Part shown: positions 18,038 to 27,675 of the stretch, in pieces | Layout of the letters: each line of letters starts with the position of its first letter | Position numbering within the stretch: the first letter of the stretch is position 1 | NCBI GenBank assembly: GCA_041686955.1 | Contig: JAWLCV010000008.1 | Location: forward strand, 19,066 to 83,065 | Origin: UBA7803 sp041686955 | GTDB taxonomy: Bacteria; Pseudomonadota; Gammaproteobacteria; Pseudomonadales; Azotimanducaceae | Direction of reading: 5' to 3' | Length of the DNA: 64,000 bases | Notes under the pieces: model-generated | Database searches by the model: none | What the model was told of the DNA's origin: nothing | What the model saw: only the letters and a program-made list of their open reading frames with translations | Made by a program: the position numbers and the translations under genes

Positions 18038-19300
18038 TTGGGGGGCTCGGCGGAGACGCGGGACCCGGAGCTCGAGGCGCTCCTTGCTTCGGTGGAGGGC
18101 CCGCGGGCTCGGTGGCTGTGGATCCTGCTGGGCACCCTGCTGGCCGCGCTCGCGGCGGTGCTCCTGGTGGTGTGGTGGCGCGGGGAGGGCGATGCCGTCC
18201 GCTACCTGACGGAGCCCGTGCGGCGTGGCGACCTGACAGTCCTGGTGACCGCTACCGGGGCGCTGGAGCCCACCGATCAGGTGGACGTGGGGACGGAGAT
18301 CTCCGGAACCATCGAGACGGTACTCGTGGATTTCAACGACACCGTGCGTGCCGGCCAGGTGCTGGCACGCCTGGACGTGGAGCGGCTGCAGGCGGCGGTG
18401 GCGCAGTCACAGGCGGCGGTATCTTCCGCCCGGGCCCGGCTCGCGGAGGCCGAGGCCACTGCCGAGGAGGCCGGCTTGCGGCTGCAGCGGTTGGAGCGCG
18501 CCAGCGCCCTCAGTGAGGGGCGCGTGGTCAGCGAGGAGGAGCTCACCGTGGCGCGGGCGGCGATGGCGCGGGCGGATGCCGGCATCGCCACGGCGCGCGC
18601 GGCCATCGCCGAGGCCGAGGCCCGGCTTTCCTCCGAGGCAGCGAACCTGGAGAAGGCGATCATCCGTGCGCCCATCGACGGCATCGTGCTGACCCGCCAG
18701 GTGGAGCCGGGGCAGACGGTGGTGGCATCCCTGCAGACTCCGGTGCTGTTCACGCTGGCGGAAACCCTGGCGCGCATGCAGCTCAACGTGGCCGTGGACG
18801 AGGCGGACGTGGGGCAGGTGGCGCCGGGCCAGCTCGCCACCTTCACGGTGGCCGCCTACCCGGAGCGCGAGTTTCCTGCCGTCATCGAGGCGGTTCATTA
18901 CGCCCCGACGACCACCGCGGAAGGGGTGGTGACCTACGAGGCGGTCCTGGCGGTGGACAACCACGACCAGTCGCTACGGCCGGGCATGACGGCGACGGCT
19001 GACATCGTGGTGGAGCGGCGGGAGGACGTCCTGCTTGTGCCGGGCGCTGCGCTGCGCTTCGAGCCGCCGGCTGCGGAGGAGGAGGCACCCATGAGCCTGA
19101 CGCCGCGACCGCCCGTGCGCTTCGCGCGTTCCGCACGGGACGATGCGGTGACGAGGGTGTGGACGCTCGAGCAGGGCGAGCCGAGTCCGGTGGAGGTGGT
19201 GGTGGGCGCCAGCGACGGCACGGTGACGGAGATACTGGCGGGACCCCTGCGGGAGGGGCAGCCGGTGGTGGTCGACTACCAGTCACAAGCCTCACCCTGA
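18038..19300 (+). CDS. periplasmic adaptor subunit, MacA/HlyD-like
   Basis: A 420-residue membrane-fusion protein. One N-terminal membrane segment (about residues 27-50, LWILLGTLLAALAAVLLVVWW) is followed by a biotinyl-lipoyl-like domain, a long alpha-hairpin coiled coil (residues 115-205), IIRAPIDGIVLTRQVEPGQTV and a beta-barrel domain with VPGAALRFEPP. It would connect the MacB-like ABC transporter to an outer-membrane TolC channel. The start is TTG 18038 with GGAAGG upstream; no better start exists because the frame is closed further up. It is co-directional with the two ABC genes. Confidence 0.88.
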   Translation: MGGSAETRDPELEALLASVEGPRARWLWILLGTLLAALAAVLLVVWWRGEGDAVRYLTEPVRRGDLTVLVTATGALEPTDQVDVGTEISGTIETVLVDFNDTVRAGQVLARLDVERLQAAVAQSQAAVSSARARLAEAEATAEEAGLRLQRLERASALSEGRVVSEEELTVARAAMARADAGIATARAAIAEAEARLSSEAANLEKAIIRAPIDGIVLTRQVEPGQTVVASLQTPVLFTLAETLARMQLNVAVDEADVGQVAPGQLATFTVAAYPEREFPAVIEAVHYAPTTTAEGVVTYEAVLAVDNHDQSLRPGMTATADIVVERREDVLLVPGAALRFEPPAAEEEAPMSLTPRPPVRFARSARDDAVTRVWTLEQGEPSPVEVVVGASDGTVTEILAGPLREGQPVVVDYQSQASP

Positions 19301-19312
19301 CGAGCCGGTTCC

Positions 19313-20004
<692 letters not shown>

Positions 20005-20008
<4 letters not shown>

Positions 20009-21210
20009 CGGGCAACGCCTTGCGCCTGGCTCTGGTGGCCATCCGCCGCAACGCCCTGCGTTCCACCTTGACCGCCCTCGGCATCGTCATCGGCGTGGCG
20101 GCCGTGATCACGATGGTGAACCTGGGACGCGGCGCCACGCGTCAGGTGACCGAGCAGATCGGCAGCCTGGGGAGCAACCTGCTGATGCTGCAGCCGGGGC
20201 AGCGGCAAGGTTTCGGCGTCTCCAGCGCCGCGCCGCCCTTCGAGCTCGCGGACGCCGCCGCCATCGCCCGGGACGTTCGCGGGGTGGCGGCGGTGGCGCC
20301 CTCCGTCGCCGGCCGCGCCATCGTCGTGTACGGAAACGAGAACTGGACCACCACGGCGCACGGCGTGGACGATGCGTATTTTCAGGTGCGCGACTGGGCG
20401 GTGGCGGTGGGGCGGCCGTTCAACCCGGCGGAGCTTCGTGCCGGCAAGCCGGTGTGCGTGCTCGGTGCGACGGTGAAGAACGAGTTGTTCGGCCGGCTGT
20501 CGGCGCTGGGCGAGCGCATCCGGGTGGGCAGCCTCTCCTGCGTGGTGATCGGCGTGCTCGAGTCGAAGGGACAATCGGCCATGGGCCCGGACCAGGACGA
20601 TCTGGTGCTTCTGCCGTTGCGGGGCTTCTGGCGGCGCCTCGGCTCGAACCGCCAGGTGAGTCTCATTCAGGTCTCGGCCCGTGACGACGCGGCGACGACG
20701 AAAGTGAGCCGAGACATAGAGCGGGTGATGCGCGAGCGGCGTCATCTGTCCCGGGGCGAGGAGAACGATTTCCGGGTGCTGGACATGAAGGAGATCGCGG
20801 AGACCGTGGCGGGCACCACCCGGGTGCTGACGCGTCTGCTGGGCGCCGTGGCGGCCGTGAGCATGGTGGTGGGCGGCATCGGCATCATGAACATCATGCT
20901 GGTGGCGGTCACCGAACGCACCCGCGAGATCGGCATCCGCCTGGCGGTGGGAGCGCTGGAGCGGGACGTCCTGCTGCAGTTCCTGGTGGAAGCTGCCGTG
21001 CTGGCCGGATTCGGCGGCCTCCTGGGGCTGGTGCTCGGCGCGTTGGCATCCTTGCTGGTCAGCAGCGGTCTCGGCGTTCCGTTCGTGTTCGACGGCCCCG
21101 TCGCCGCCCTGGCCGTGGCGTTCGCGACCGTGGTGGGCCTGGTGTTCGGCTACGTTCCCGCGCGCCGGGCGGCCCGCCTCGATCCCATCGACGCGCTCCG
21201 TTACGATTAG
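20005..21210 (+). CDS. MacB/FtsX-type ABC transporter permease
   Basis: A 401-residue permease with the MacB-PCD/FtsX layout: one N-terminal membrane helix (ALRLALVAIRRNALRSTLTALGIVIGVAAVITM), a periplasmic domain of about 230 residues with GSNLLMLQPGQ and NLDDAYFQ-type strands, and three C-terminal helices including SMVVGGIGIMNIMLVAVTERTREIGIRLAVGA. The pathway exports peptides, lipids or glycolipid precursors using ATP-driven mechanotransmission. Substrate unknown. It ends the exporter set that begins with the dihaem protein. Confidence 0.92.
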
Positions 21211-21290
21211 ACGGGCATGCGGCTTGCTTGTTGCCCGCCGTATCACACCGCGCGTCCGCTCAACGAGGCCCGCTCAACCGAGGAAAGTTC

Positions 21291-22577
21291 ATGGCAAACA
21301 GAATCAACACCGTCCCGGCCATTCTGCTGGCGTCGACGCTGCTCGCCGCGCTCGGCGCATCCACCGCGGCAGCGGCGCCGTTGTTCGCGCGGCAGTACAA
21401 CCTGTCGTGCGCCGTCTGCCACTCGGCGTTCCCGGCGCTGAACGCATTCGGCGAGCAGTTCGCGGCGAACAACTTCCGGCTGCCGAACTGGCGGGACACC
21501 ACGGTGCAGCTCGGCGACGAACGGCTGGCGCTGCCGGCCACCGCGCCCCTGGCGTTTCGCGCCCAGGCCTTCGCCCAGGCGCGGGAAGGGGAGGCGGTGG
21601 ACGTGGTGACCGGCGAGCAGACCGAAGCCGACACCGACTTCCAGGCGCCGTACCTGATCAAGGTGATCTCGAGCGCGCCGTTGTCGGACCACATCAGCTA
21701 CTACTTTTACGCCATCTTTGCCGAGAAGGGCGGTAACGGTGAAACGATCGTCGAGGACGCCTGGTTTTCCTACGACGACCTGTTCGGTTCCGGGACCAGC
21801 GTCATGCTGGGACAGTTCCAGGTGTCGGACCTCATGTTTCCCCGGGAGGTCCGGCTGACGTTCCAGGACTTCATGGCCTATCGCATGGCCGGCATTACCT
21901 ACGATCGGGGCGCCCTGTTCGAGCGGAGCTTCGGCCCCGTCGACGCCGCGCTGGGGCTCGTGAACGGCAACGGCATCACCGACAACGTCACCATCAACAG
22001 CCCCGGCTTCCGGCGCGCCGACCACCTGTTCGACAACGACACGGACAAGGCGGTATTCGGCCGGCTCGCCACGGAGGTCGCGGGAGTCGACGCCGGGGTG
22101 TTTCTGTACGGCGGCGAGCAGCGCAATGCGGTGGGTCCGGCTGGCACCGGCAGCGGTGACCGCGATACGGACAAGGAGATCGTCGGGCTGGACCTCACCG
22201 GGCATGTCGGACCCCGGACCCGCTGGTTCGCGCAACTGCTTTGGAACCGCTGGGACGGGTTCCTCGACGCCGACGAGGAATACGACTGGTACGGCGGGTT
22301 CGCCGGCGTGGACTTCATCGCCAACGATCGGTGGACGTACTCGCTGCTGTACAACTACGCCGACGCCAACGACCTGGACGACACGGACACGGTGTTCGAA
22401 GGCATCGACATCAACAGCGTGAGCCTGAACGCCTCCTACTATTTCATGCGCAATGTGAAGGGCGTGCTCGAGGTGAACGTGGATCTGCTGGACGACGATC
22501 CGCAGACCGGCGACTTCTACACCGGACACCTCACCCGGGAGCACTACATCCTGGTGGGCTTCGATGCCGCGTTCTAG
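21291..22577 (+). CDS. fused cytochrome-porin, Cyc2-like outer-membrane protein
   Basis: A 428-residue protein: signal peptide to about residue 29 (TAAAAP), then one c-type haem site CAVCH at residues 40-44 in the context LFARQYNLSCAVCHSAFPALNAFG, and about 350 residues of alternating beta strands rich in Tyr, Trp and Asp ending YILVGFDAAF with the terminal Phe of an outer-membrane barrel. A single N-terminal CxxCH followed by FP.LN.FG and a porin barrel is the plan of Cyc2, the outer-membrane iron oxidase, and of a wider Cyc2-like family with unknown donors. Fe(II) oxidation is therefore possible, not shown. It lies 80 bp after the MacB permease; a weak -24/-12-like sequence is at 21220-21235. 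Confidence 0.72.
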   Translation: MANRINTVPAILLASTLLAALGASTAAAAPLFARQYNLSCAVCHSAFPALNAFGEQFAANNFRLPNWRDTTVQLGDERLALPATAPLAFRAQAFAQAREGEAVDVVTGEQTEADTDFQAPYLIKVISSAPLSDHISYYFYAIFAEKGGNGETIVEDAWFSYDDLFGSGTSVMLGQFQVSDLMFPREVRLTFQDFMAYRMAGITYDRGALFERSFGPVDAALGLVNGNGITDNVTINSPGFRRADHLFDNDTDKAVFGRLATEVAGVDAGVFLYGGEQRNAVGPAGTGSGDRDTDKEIVGLDLTGHVGPRTRWFAQLLWNRWDGFLDADEEYDWYGGFAGVDFIANDRWTYSLLYNYADANDLDDTDTVFEGIDINSVSLNASYYFMRNVKGVLEVNVDLLDDDPQTGDFYTGHLTREHYILVGFDAAF

Positions 22578-23064
22578 CCTGCACGCCCTGGTGGGCTCTG
22601 CCTTGCTGATCGCGTTGTGGGCGCACGCTGGGCCCGCAACCGCTCCGGACGATCCTGCCACCGCCGTGTTGGAGCCGGAAACTCGGGTGCTCCTGATCCG
22701 GGAGATGCAGGCGCTGGCGGACGCCATGAAACGTATTCACGAAGCACTGGTCGTCGGGGACCACGTCACCATCGCAGATCAAGCTCGACGCATCCATGAC
22801 AGCTTCGTTCTCGATCAGGCGCTCACTGGCGCCCAGCGCCAGGAGATACTTTCCCGCTTGCCGGAGGATTTCCTGGACCAGGATCGGCGTTTACACACGC
22901 TGGCGGGCGAGCTCGCGGAGGCGGGGCGCCGCCGTGACCCGGACCTGACGCGGTTCTGGTTCGAGGAGGCCACCCGCGCCTGTCAGACCTGCCATCGGGA
23001 CTTCGCCGCCAGCCGGTTCCCGGGGCTGTTGCGGCCGGAGCCCGCCGGCGACGCTCACGATTAA
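22564..23064 (+). CDS. secreted monohaem cytochrome c'-like protein
   Basis: A 166-residue protein: signal peptide (to about residue 23), helical body, and one haem site CQTCH at residues 140-144 near the C terminus, the arrangement of the four-helix-bundle cytochromes c'/c556. It starts 14 bp inside the end of the cytochrome-porin gene, so the two are almost certainly co-translated. I infer that it takes electrons from, or hands them to, the haem of that outer-membrane protein in the periplasm. Cytochromes c' also bind NO, an alternative role. Confidence 0.75.
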   Translation: MPRSSLHALVGSALLIALWAHAGPATAPDDPATAVLEPETRVLLIREMQALADAMKRIHEALVVGDHVTIADQARRIHDSFVLDQALTGAQRQEILSRLPEDFLDQDRRLHTLAGELAEAGRRRDPDLTRFWFEEATRACQTCHRDFAASRFPGLLRPEPAGDAHD

Positions 23065-23068
23065 CGGC

Positions 23069-23084
23069 TGGCATTGCACCTGCA
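23069..23084 (+). promoter_or_regulatory. sigma-54 promoter (-24/-12)
   Basis: TGGCATTGCACCTGCA has the invariant GG-N10-GC spacing and the CTGCA end of RpoN promoters. Transcription would start near 23095, 17 nt before ATG 23112, which has a CAGGAGG site. Confidence 0.62.
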
Positions 23085-23111
23085 TGTACGGCCCGAACCG
23101 CAGGAGGCGTC

Positions 23112-23270
23112 ATGTGGGAATCGTTCTTCAGCGTGGCGGGCGTGGTGGGGGTGCTCCTCGTCTTCGTCAGCGCCTGGTGGATGGTGCGGGCCATGCGAGG
23201 CCGGCGCGGGGGCAAAGCGTCCGCCCGCGGCGAGCCTTCACGGGGCACTGGGCGCGGCAGGCGCCCGTGA
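23112..23270 (+). CDS. 52-residue single-helix membrane protein
   Basis: A short gene behind a clear CAGGAGGCG ribosome site: MWESFFSVAGVVGVLLVFV opens a single membrane helix (residues 5-25), followed by a strongly basic Arg/Gly tail. Its TGA overlaps the GTG of the DUF4112 gene (GTGA), the same coupling used throughout this chromosome, and a sigma-54 promoter lies just upstream. These three points support a real gene. No family recognised; it resembles small regulators of membrane complexes. Confidence 0.55.
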   Translation: MWESFFSVAGVVGVLLVFVSAWWMVRAMRGRRGGKASARGEPSRGTGRGRRP

Positions 23271-23767
23271 TCCGTCGCGCCGGATCCCCGGTACACGACG
23301 AGGTCGGCGCCTCCGCTCCGGACGTGGAACGCCTGGCGCGCTGGCTGGACGACGCCTTCACCGTGCCCGGCACCCGGTTCCGGGTGGGCTGGGACGGCAT
23401 CATCGGCCTGATCCCGGGCGTGGGAGAGCTGGTCACCACGGTGCCGGCGATCTGGATCGTGCTGCGCGCCGTCAGCATGGGGGTTCCAGGCTCGGTGGCT
23501 GCCCGCATGGTGGGCAACATCGCCCTCGAGAACATCGTCGGTACCATTCCCGTCTTGGGTGACCTGTTCGACTTCGCCTGGAAGGCCAACCGCCGCAATC
23601 TCCGCCTGCTGACCCGGTACCAGCGGGACCCCGCAGGTACCCGTTGGCGATCCGCCGGTGCCCTGGCGGTGTCCCTGGTGGCCGTCGTGCTGGTGGCGGC
23701 CACGCTGGTGGCCATCCCGCTGATAATCGTCGCCGCGTTGGTGCGGTGGATGGGGGGCACGGCCTGA
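23267..23767 (+). CDS. DUF4112 membrane protein
   Basis: A 166-residue protein with the DUF4112 core: LARWLDDAFTVPGTRFRVGWDGIIGLIPGVGELVTTVPAIWIV, then NIALENIVGTIPVLGDLFDFAWKANRRNLRLL, and two C-terminal membrane stretches (about residues 130-160). Function of the family is unknown. GTG 23267 is chosen because it overlaps the upstream small gene's stop and leaves an N terminus of normal length; the frame extends further up but across that gene. Confidence 0.83.
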   Translation: MIRRAGSPVHDEVGASAPDVERLARWLDDAFTVPGTRFRVGWDGIIGLIPGVGELVTTVPAIWIVLRAVSMGVPGSVAARMVGNIALENIVGTIPVLGDLFDFAWKANRRNLRLLTRYQRDPAGTRWRSAGALAVSLVAVVLVAATLVAIPLIIVAALVRWMGGTA

Positions 23768-23863
23768 CTCCACCGGGTTGCGCATGAAACGCGTTTTAAT
23801 CATGCTACTGGCCTGTTACCGGTGGGCCACCAACGAGCACGCCGGCCGGCGCTGGAGGAAGCC

Positions 23864-24103
23864 ATGTCAACGTCGACACTGTCCCGGGTACGTCGCTCGG
23901 TGTTTCCACAGGAGGGGGACACCTGGGAATCCATCGCGGAACGTGAGCTGCCGAACATGGCCCGGGAGGAGGGGGTGCAGTTCCTGCAGAGCCTGAACCT
24001 TCACGTATTCATGCGGCCGGCGGCGCCGGCGGACTCGCCCCGGCACGGCAATCCCATTCTGCCGAGCGACGTGGTCTTCGTAGAACCGCCCCCGGCACAG
24101 TGA
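23864..24103 (+). CDS. small LysM-like protein of unknown function
   Basis: A 79-residue protein behind GGAGGAA. The segment GDTWESIAERELPN...LQSLNLHVFMRP...ILPSDVVFVEPP reads like one LysM-style repeat (G-D-T-x-x-x-I-A ... L-N ... L-x-x-x-x-x-x-V-P). There is no signal peptide, so it is probably cytoplasmic. It leads a tight four-gene run ending with an amidohydrolase and a flavoprotein. The LysM reading is tentative. Confidence 0.6.
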   Translation: MSTSTLSRVRRSVFPQEGDTWESIAERELPNMAREEGVQFLQSLNLHVFMRPAAPADSPRHGNPILPSDVVFVEPPPAQ

Positions 24104-24104
24104 C

Positions 24105-24359
24105 ATGAGCGGCGCGGTGATCTGCGACGCCCGGGTGGTGGCGGCACACGACGGCGTGGCCGAGCTGGTGGTGACCTTGCGCCACGACAACGGAGGACGG
24201 TCGCAGATCACCCTGGACGAGACCGCGGCCGCCGCTTTACTGCAGGCCTGCAACGCCGCGGGTCCCGAAGCCCTGGAGGGGCAGAGCTGGACGCGGGTCA
24301 GGGAAGCCCTCACGGTTTCCTGGAATCGATTTCAACCGAATGTGGGGAGGATGAACTGA
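24105..24359 (+). CDS. 84-residue hypothetical protein
   Basis: Begins 1 bp after the preceding stop and its own TGA shares a base with the next ATG (TGATG). The sequence alternates strands and one helix (ITLDETAAAALLQACNAAG), with no membrane segment, signal peptide or motif I recognise. Position suggests a helper for the amidohydrolase/flavoprotein pair. Confidence 0.65.
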   Translation: MSGAVICDARVVAAHDGVAELVVTLRHDNGGRSQITLDETAAAALLQACNAAGPEALEGQSWTRVREALTVSWNRFQPNVGRMN

Positions 24360-26056
24360 TGCTGGACCTGGTGATCAAGAACGGTCTGGTGGTGGACGGC
24401 ACCGGCTTGCCGGCGTACCGGGCGGACCTGGGGGTGGCCGGCGGCCGCATCGTCAAGGTGGGCCAGGTGACGGAGGCCGCCCGGCAGACGGTGGACGCGG
24501 CTGGCAAGGTGGTCACGCCAGGCTTCATCGATCCGCATACCCACTTCGATGCCCAGCTGCTGTGGGACGGTTACGCCAAGCCGGCACTGAGCCACGGCGT
24601 CACCACCATCGTTCCGGGTAACTGCTCGCTGTCGCTGGCGCCATTGAAGGCCAAGCACCGCATGCGGCTGGTCGGCATGTTCAACCAGATCGAGGAGATG
24701 CCGCTCAAAGCCTTCGAGGAAGGCGTCGAGTGGAACTGGGAGACCTTCGACGAGTACCTGGCACGCATCGGCCGGGGGCTCGCCATCAACGTGGTGCCCT
24801 TGGTGGGGCACAGCGCCCTGCGCCTCTGGGTGATGGACGCGGCGGCTACCGAGCGAACCGCCACCGCTGAGGAGCTCGCCGCCATGCAGGAGCTGCTGCG
24901 CCGCTGCCTGGATGCGGGCGCCGCCGGTCTCTCCACCAGCTTCGTGGACATGGATGAGACTCTGCAGCCGGTGCCCAGCCGCTACGCGGACACCCGGGAG
25001 CTGGATGCCCTGGCCGAGGTGCTCGGCGAGTATGGGCGCATCCTGCAGATCGTGCCGGAGTTCTACGACCCCGACCTGACGGTGGCCCGGGTGGATCAGC
25101 TCGCCGAGCTCTCCCTGCGCCATGGGATTCCCACCACGTTCTCGCCCTTGTTCGTCAACGACGACAACGGGGATGCGGTGGAGCGCGTGATGCGCCGGGT
25201 GGACGAGCAGTTCGACCGCGGGGCGCGGGTCTGGCCTCAGGTGCAGACCCGGCCCATCGACATCAGCTTCTGTTTCGCCGTGCCGAGCCTTCTGTTCATA
25301 CGCCTGCCGAGCTGGTACGCCATCATGCGCTTCGGGACCCACGAGCAGATCGTCGCCGCGTTCAGCGACCCGGATCAGCGGGCCAAGCTGATTGAGGAAG
25401 CGGCTCCCATGGAGCCTTTGTGGTCCGGCCTCGTTCTGCGGCAGGTGAAGAACGAGGGGAACGCGGCCCTGGTGGGCAAGACCCTGAAGGAGATCGCCGA
25501 GATCAGGGGCACGACCCCGCTCGAGGCCATGATCGACCTTTCCCTGGAGGAGGATCTGCAGGCTCACTTCCTGGCGGCGTCCCTGGGCCACCGGGACGAC
25601 GCCCGGGTGGGGCGGCTGTTGACCCATCCCCGGGTGCACATCGGCGCCAGCGACGGCGGCGCCCACATCCTGTCATTCGCCACCTACGGCGACACCGGGT
25701 ATCTCTTCAGCCGCTTCGTGCGCGACACCGGCATTCTCGGGCTCGAGGCGGCGGTGAAGAAGATCACCAGCGACACCGCGGCCATCTGGGGCATTCCGGA
25801 GCGGGGCCTGCTGCAGCCGGGGTACGTGGCCGACATCGCCGTCTTCGACGGCGAGACCATCGACCGGGGCGAGGAGCGCTACGTGCAGGATGTGCCGGGG
25901 GAAGGCAGCCGCTACCTGCGCGACTCGGTGGGCGTGGACACGGTGATCGTCGGTGGCGAGGTGGCCTGGAGCGCGGGGGCGGGGTACACCTCGGCTCATC
26001 GCGGCGCCCTGCTGCCCGGGGCGAGCGTCCCGGCGGATCGGGTGAATGCGGCATGA
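24359..26056 (+). CDS. amidohydrolase, N-acyl-D-amino-acid deacylase family
   Basis: A 565-residue amidohydrolase. The N-terminal composite domain is followed by PGFIDPHTHFDAQLLWD (HxH metal site), HGVTTIVPGNCSLSLAP (metal-bridging Cys seen in D-aminoacylases), VPLVGHSALR, and GASDGGAH near the C terminus with the catalytic Asp, then RGLLQPGYVADIAVFD. The family deacylates N-acyl-D-amino acids, dihydropyrimidine-like rings or related amides. It overlaps the flavoprotein gene by 4 bp (ATGA). Confidence 0.87.
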   Translation: MLDLVIKNGLVVDGTGLPAYRADLGVAGGRIVKVGQVTEAARQTVDAAGKVVTPGFIDPHTHFDAQLLWDGYAKPALSHGVTTIVPGNCSLSLAPLKAKHRMRLVGMFNQIEEMPLKAFEEGVEWNWETFDEYLARIGRGLAINVVPLVGHSALRLWVMDAAATERTATAEELAAMQELLRRCLDAGAAGLSTSFVDMDETLQPVPSRYADTRELDALAEVLGEYGRILQIVPEFYDPDLTVARVDQLAELSLRHGIPTTFSPLFVNDDNGDAVERVMRRVDEQFDRGARVWPQVQTRPIDISFCFAVPSLLFIRLPSWYAIMRFGTHEQIVAAFSDPDQRAKLIEEAAPMEPLWSGLVLRQVKNEGNAALVGKTLKEIAEIRGTTPLEAMIDLSLEEDLQAHFLAASLGHRDDARVGRLLTHPRVHIGASDGGAHILSFATYGDTGYLFSRFVRDTGILGLEAAVKKITSDTAAIWGIPERGLLQPGYVADIAVFDGETIDRGEERYVQDVPGEGSRYLRDSVGVDTVIVGGEVAWSAGAGYTSAHRGALLPGASVPADRVNAA

Positions 26057-27558
26057 GCGAGCGCATCGTCGTCGTCGGCTGCGGTATCGCCGGCATGTGC
26101 ACGGCGCTGGCGCTGGCCAAGCGCGGGCACGAGGTCACGGTGCTGGAGCGGGACACGCCGCCGCCGGAGGGGGATGCCGAGCAGGCATTCTTCGACTGGC
26201 CGCGGCGCGGCGCCTCGCAGTTCCGTCACCCCCATGCCTTTCTCGGGCTCATGTGCAACCTGCTGCAGGACAACTACCCCGACCTGCTGGAGGCGTTCTA
26301 CGCGGCCGGGGCACGGCGCCTGGAGTTCAAGGACATGCTGTCTCCCGAGCTGGCCGAGCGCTACCGCCCCGAGCCCGGCGACGAGCGGTTGTGGGTGTTG
26401 CTGTGCCGCCGCGCTACGATCGAGACGGTGCTGCGCCGGTACGTGGGGCGGTTTCCCAACATCCGCATCGAGAACGGGGTGACCATCGACGGCCTGGTGA
26501 CGGAGCGCGCCGCCGACGGCAGCCTCGCGGTGAAGGGCGTGAAGCTGCGCCGGGATTGCGTCGAGGCCCACGGGCCGGAGATTCTGGCCGACGTGGTGGT
26601 GGACGCCAGCGGCCGCACCAGCCGCTTTCCGCGCTGGCTCGCGGAGCTGGGGGCAGAGGTGCGCGAGGAGAACGACGACGCCGAGATCCTCTACTACACC
26701 CGCCACTACCGGCTCGAGCCCGGGGTCGAGGAGCCGCCCCGGGATTCCAAGGACCGTTCCGCCGGCGACCTCGGCTACATCAAGTACGGGGTCTTTCCGG
26801 GGGACAACGGCCACTTCGCCATCATCGTCTGCGTCCACGACAGCGAAACCGAGCTCAAGGAGGCAGTCCGCGACGGCGACACCTTCGACGCCATCTGCCG
26901 GAGCATTCCGGGGCTGCGTCCCTGGGTGGAGGAGGGCAAGGTGAAGCCGACCACGCCGTCGTTCGGCATCGGCGACATTCGCGCCGTGTGGCGCCATTTC
27001 GTCCAGGACGGCCGGCCGCTTGCCACCAACTTCTTCGCCGTGGGCGATGCCGCCCTGCGCACCAATCCGCTCTACGGACGGGGTTGCAGCATCGGCATCC
27101 TCCACGCTCACATGCTCGCCGAGGTGCTCCAAGACATCGCCGACCCGGTGGAGCGGGCGCTGGCGTTCGATGCGCGCACCGAGTCGCAGCTTCGGCCCAT
27201 CTTCGAGACGAGCCTCTCTGAAGACAGGAGCGGCATCCGCCGCGCCCGCGCCGCCGCGGCGGGACGGCTCCTCGAGGAGACCCGGCCGAAATCCCTCAAG
27301 CAGCGCTTCGCCCTGGCCTTCGGTGACGCTCTGGCCGCCGCGGCGCGTTACAACGTCCACGTCATGCGCGGGATGTCCCGCACCATGAACCTGCTGGAGC
27401 GGCCGGGCGAGTTCCTCGAGGATCGCCGCACCCGATGGATCGTCTACCTCTACATGCTGCGCGGCCGCACCCGCAACGCCATGGCGCGCCACCAGCGGGG
27501 ACCGAGCCGGGAGGAGATGCTGGCCCTGGTGGGTGACCGCCGCGCGATGTTGCGCTAA
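26053..27558 (+). CDS. FAD-dependent oxidoreductase/monooxygenase
   Basis: A 501-residue flavoprotein of the PHBH/geranylgeranyl-reductase-like fold: VVGCGIAGMCTALALAKRGHEVTVLERD binds ADP, ADVVVDASGRTSRFPRWL is the middle motif and NFFAVGDAALRTNPLYGRGCSIGILHAHMLAE the second FAD motif. The C-terminal 110 residues are helical. No membrane anchor. Gene overlap with the amidohydrolase indicates they act together, for example oxidation of a product released by amide hydrolysis; the substrate is unknown. It ends 22 bp before tRNA-Val. Confidence 0.83.
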   Translation: MSERIVVVGCGIAGMCTALALAKRGHEVTVLERDTPPPEGDAEQAFFDWPRRGASQFRHPHAFLGLMCNLLQDNYPDLLEAFYAAGARRLEFKDMLSPELAERYRPEPGDERLWVLLCRRATIETVLRRYVGRFPNIRIENGVTIDGLVTERAADGSLAVKGVKLRRDCVEAHGPEILADVVVDASGRTSRFPRWLAELGAEVREENDDAEILYYTRHYRLEPGVEEPPRDSKDRSAGDLGYIKYGVFPGDNGHFAIIVCVHDSETELKEAVRDGDTFDAICRSIPGLRPWVEEGKVKPTTPSFGIGDIRAVWRHFVQDGRPLATNFFAVGDAALRTNPLYGRGCSIGILHAHMLAEVLQDIADPVERALAFDARTESQLRPIFETSLSEDRSGIRRARAAAAGRLLEETRPKSLKQRFALAFGDALAAAARYNVHVMRGMSRTMNLLERPGEFLEDRRTRWIVYLYMLRGRTRNAMARHQRGPSREEMLALVGDRRAMLR

Positions 27559-27580
27559 GATTCGCGCCACCTCGAATCCG

Positions 27581-27657
27581 GGGCGCGTAGCTCAGTTGGT
27601 TAGAGTGCTGCCTTCACACGGCAGAGGTCGCTGGTTCGAATCCAGCCGCGCCCACCA
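27581..27657 (+). tRNA. tRNA-Val (anticodon CAC)
   Basis: A 77-nt cloverleaf: acceptor GGGCGCG / CGCGCCC, D arm with AGCTCAGTTGGTTAGAGT, anticodon stem CTGCC/GGCAG with loop TTCACAC (anticodon CAC), T arm with GGTTCGAATCC, and an encoded CCA end. Confidence 0.97.
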
Positions 27658-27675
27658 TCGTAATGCTGGTCCTGC

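Noticed and set aside
21220..21235. CGGCTTGCTTGTTGCC as a further sigma-54 promoter for the cytochrome-porin gene
   Set aside because: GG/GC spacing is right but the CAC part is lost; the gene could simply be read from the promoter at 16529. Kept only as a weak possibility.
23784..23996. Short frame starting MKRVLIMLLACYRW before the LysM-like gene
   Set aside because: The N terminus looks like a signal peptide but the rest is a shadow of the next gene, ends in Arg/Cys-rich sequence and has no ribosome site.
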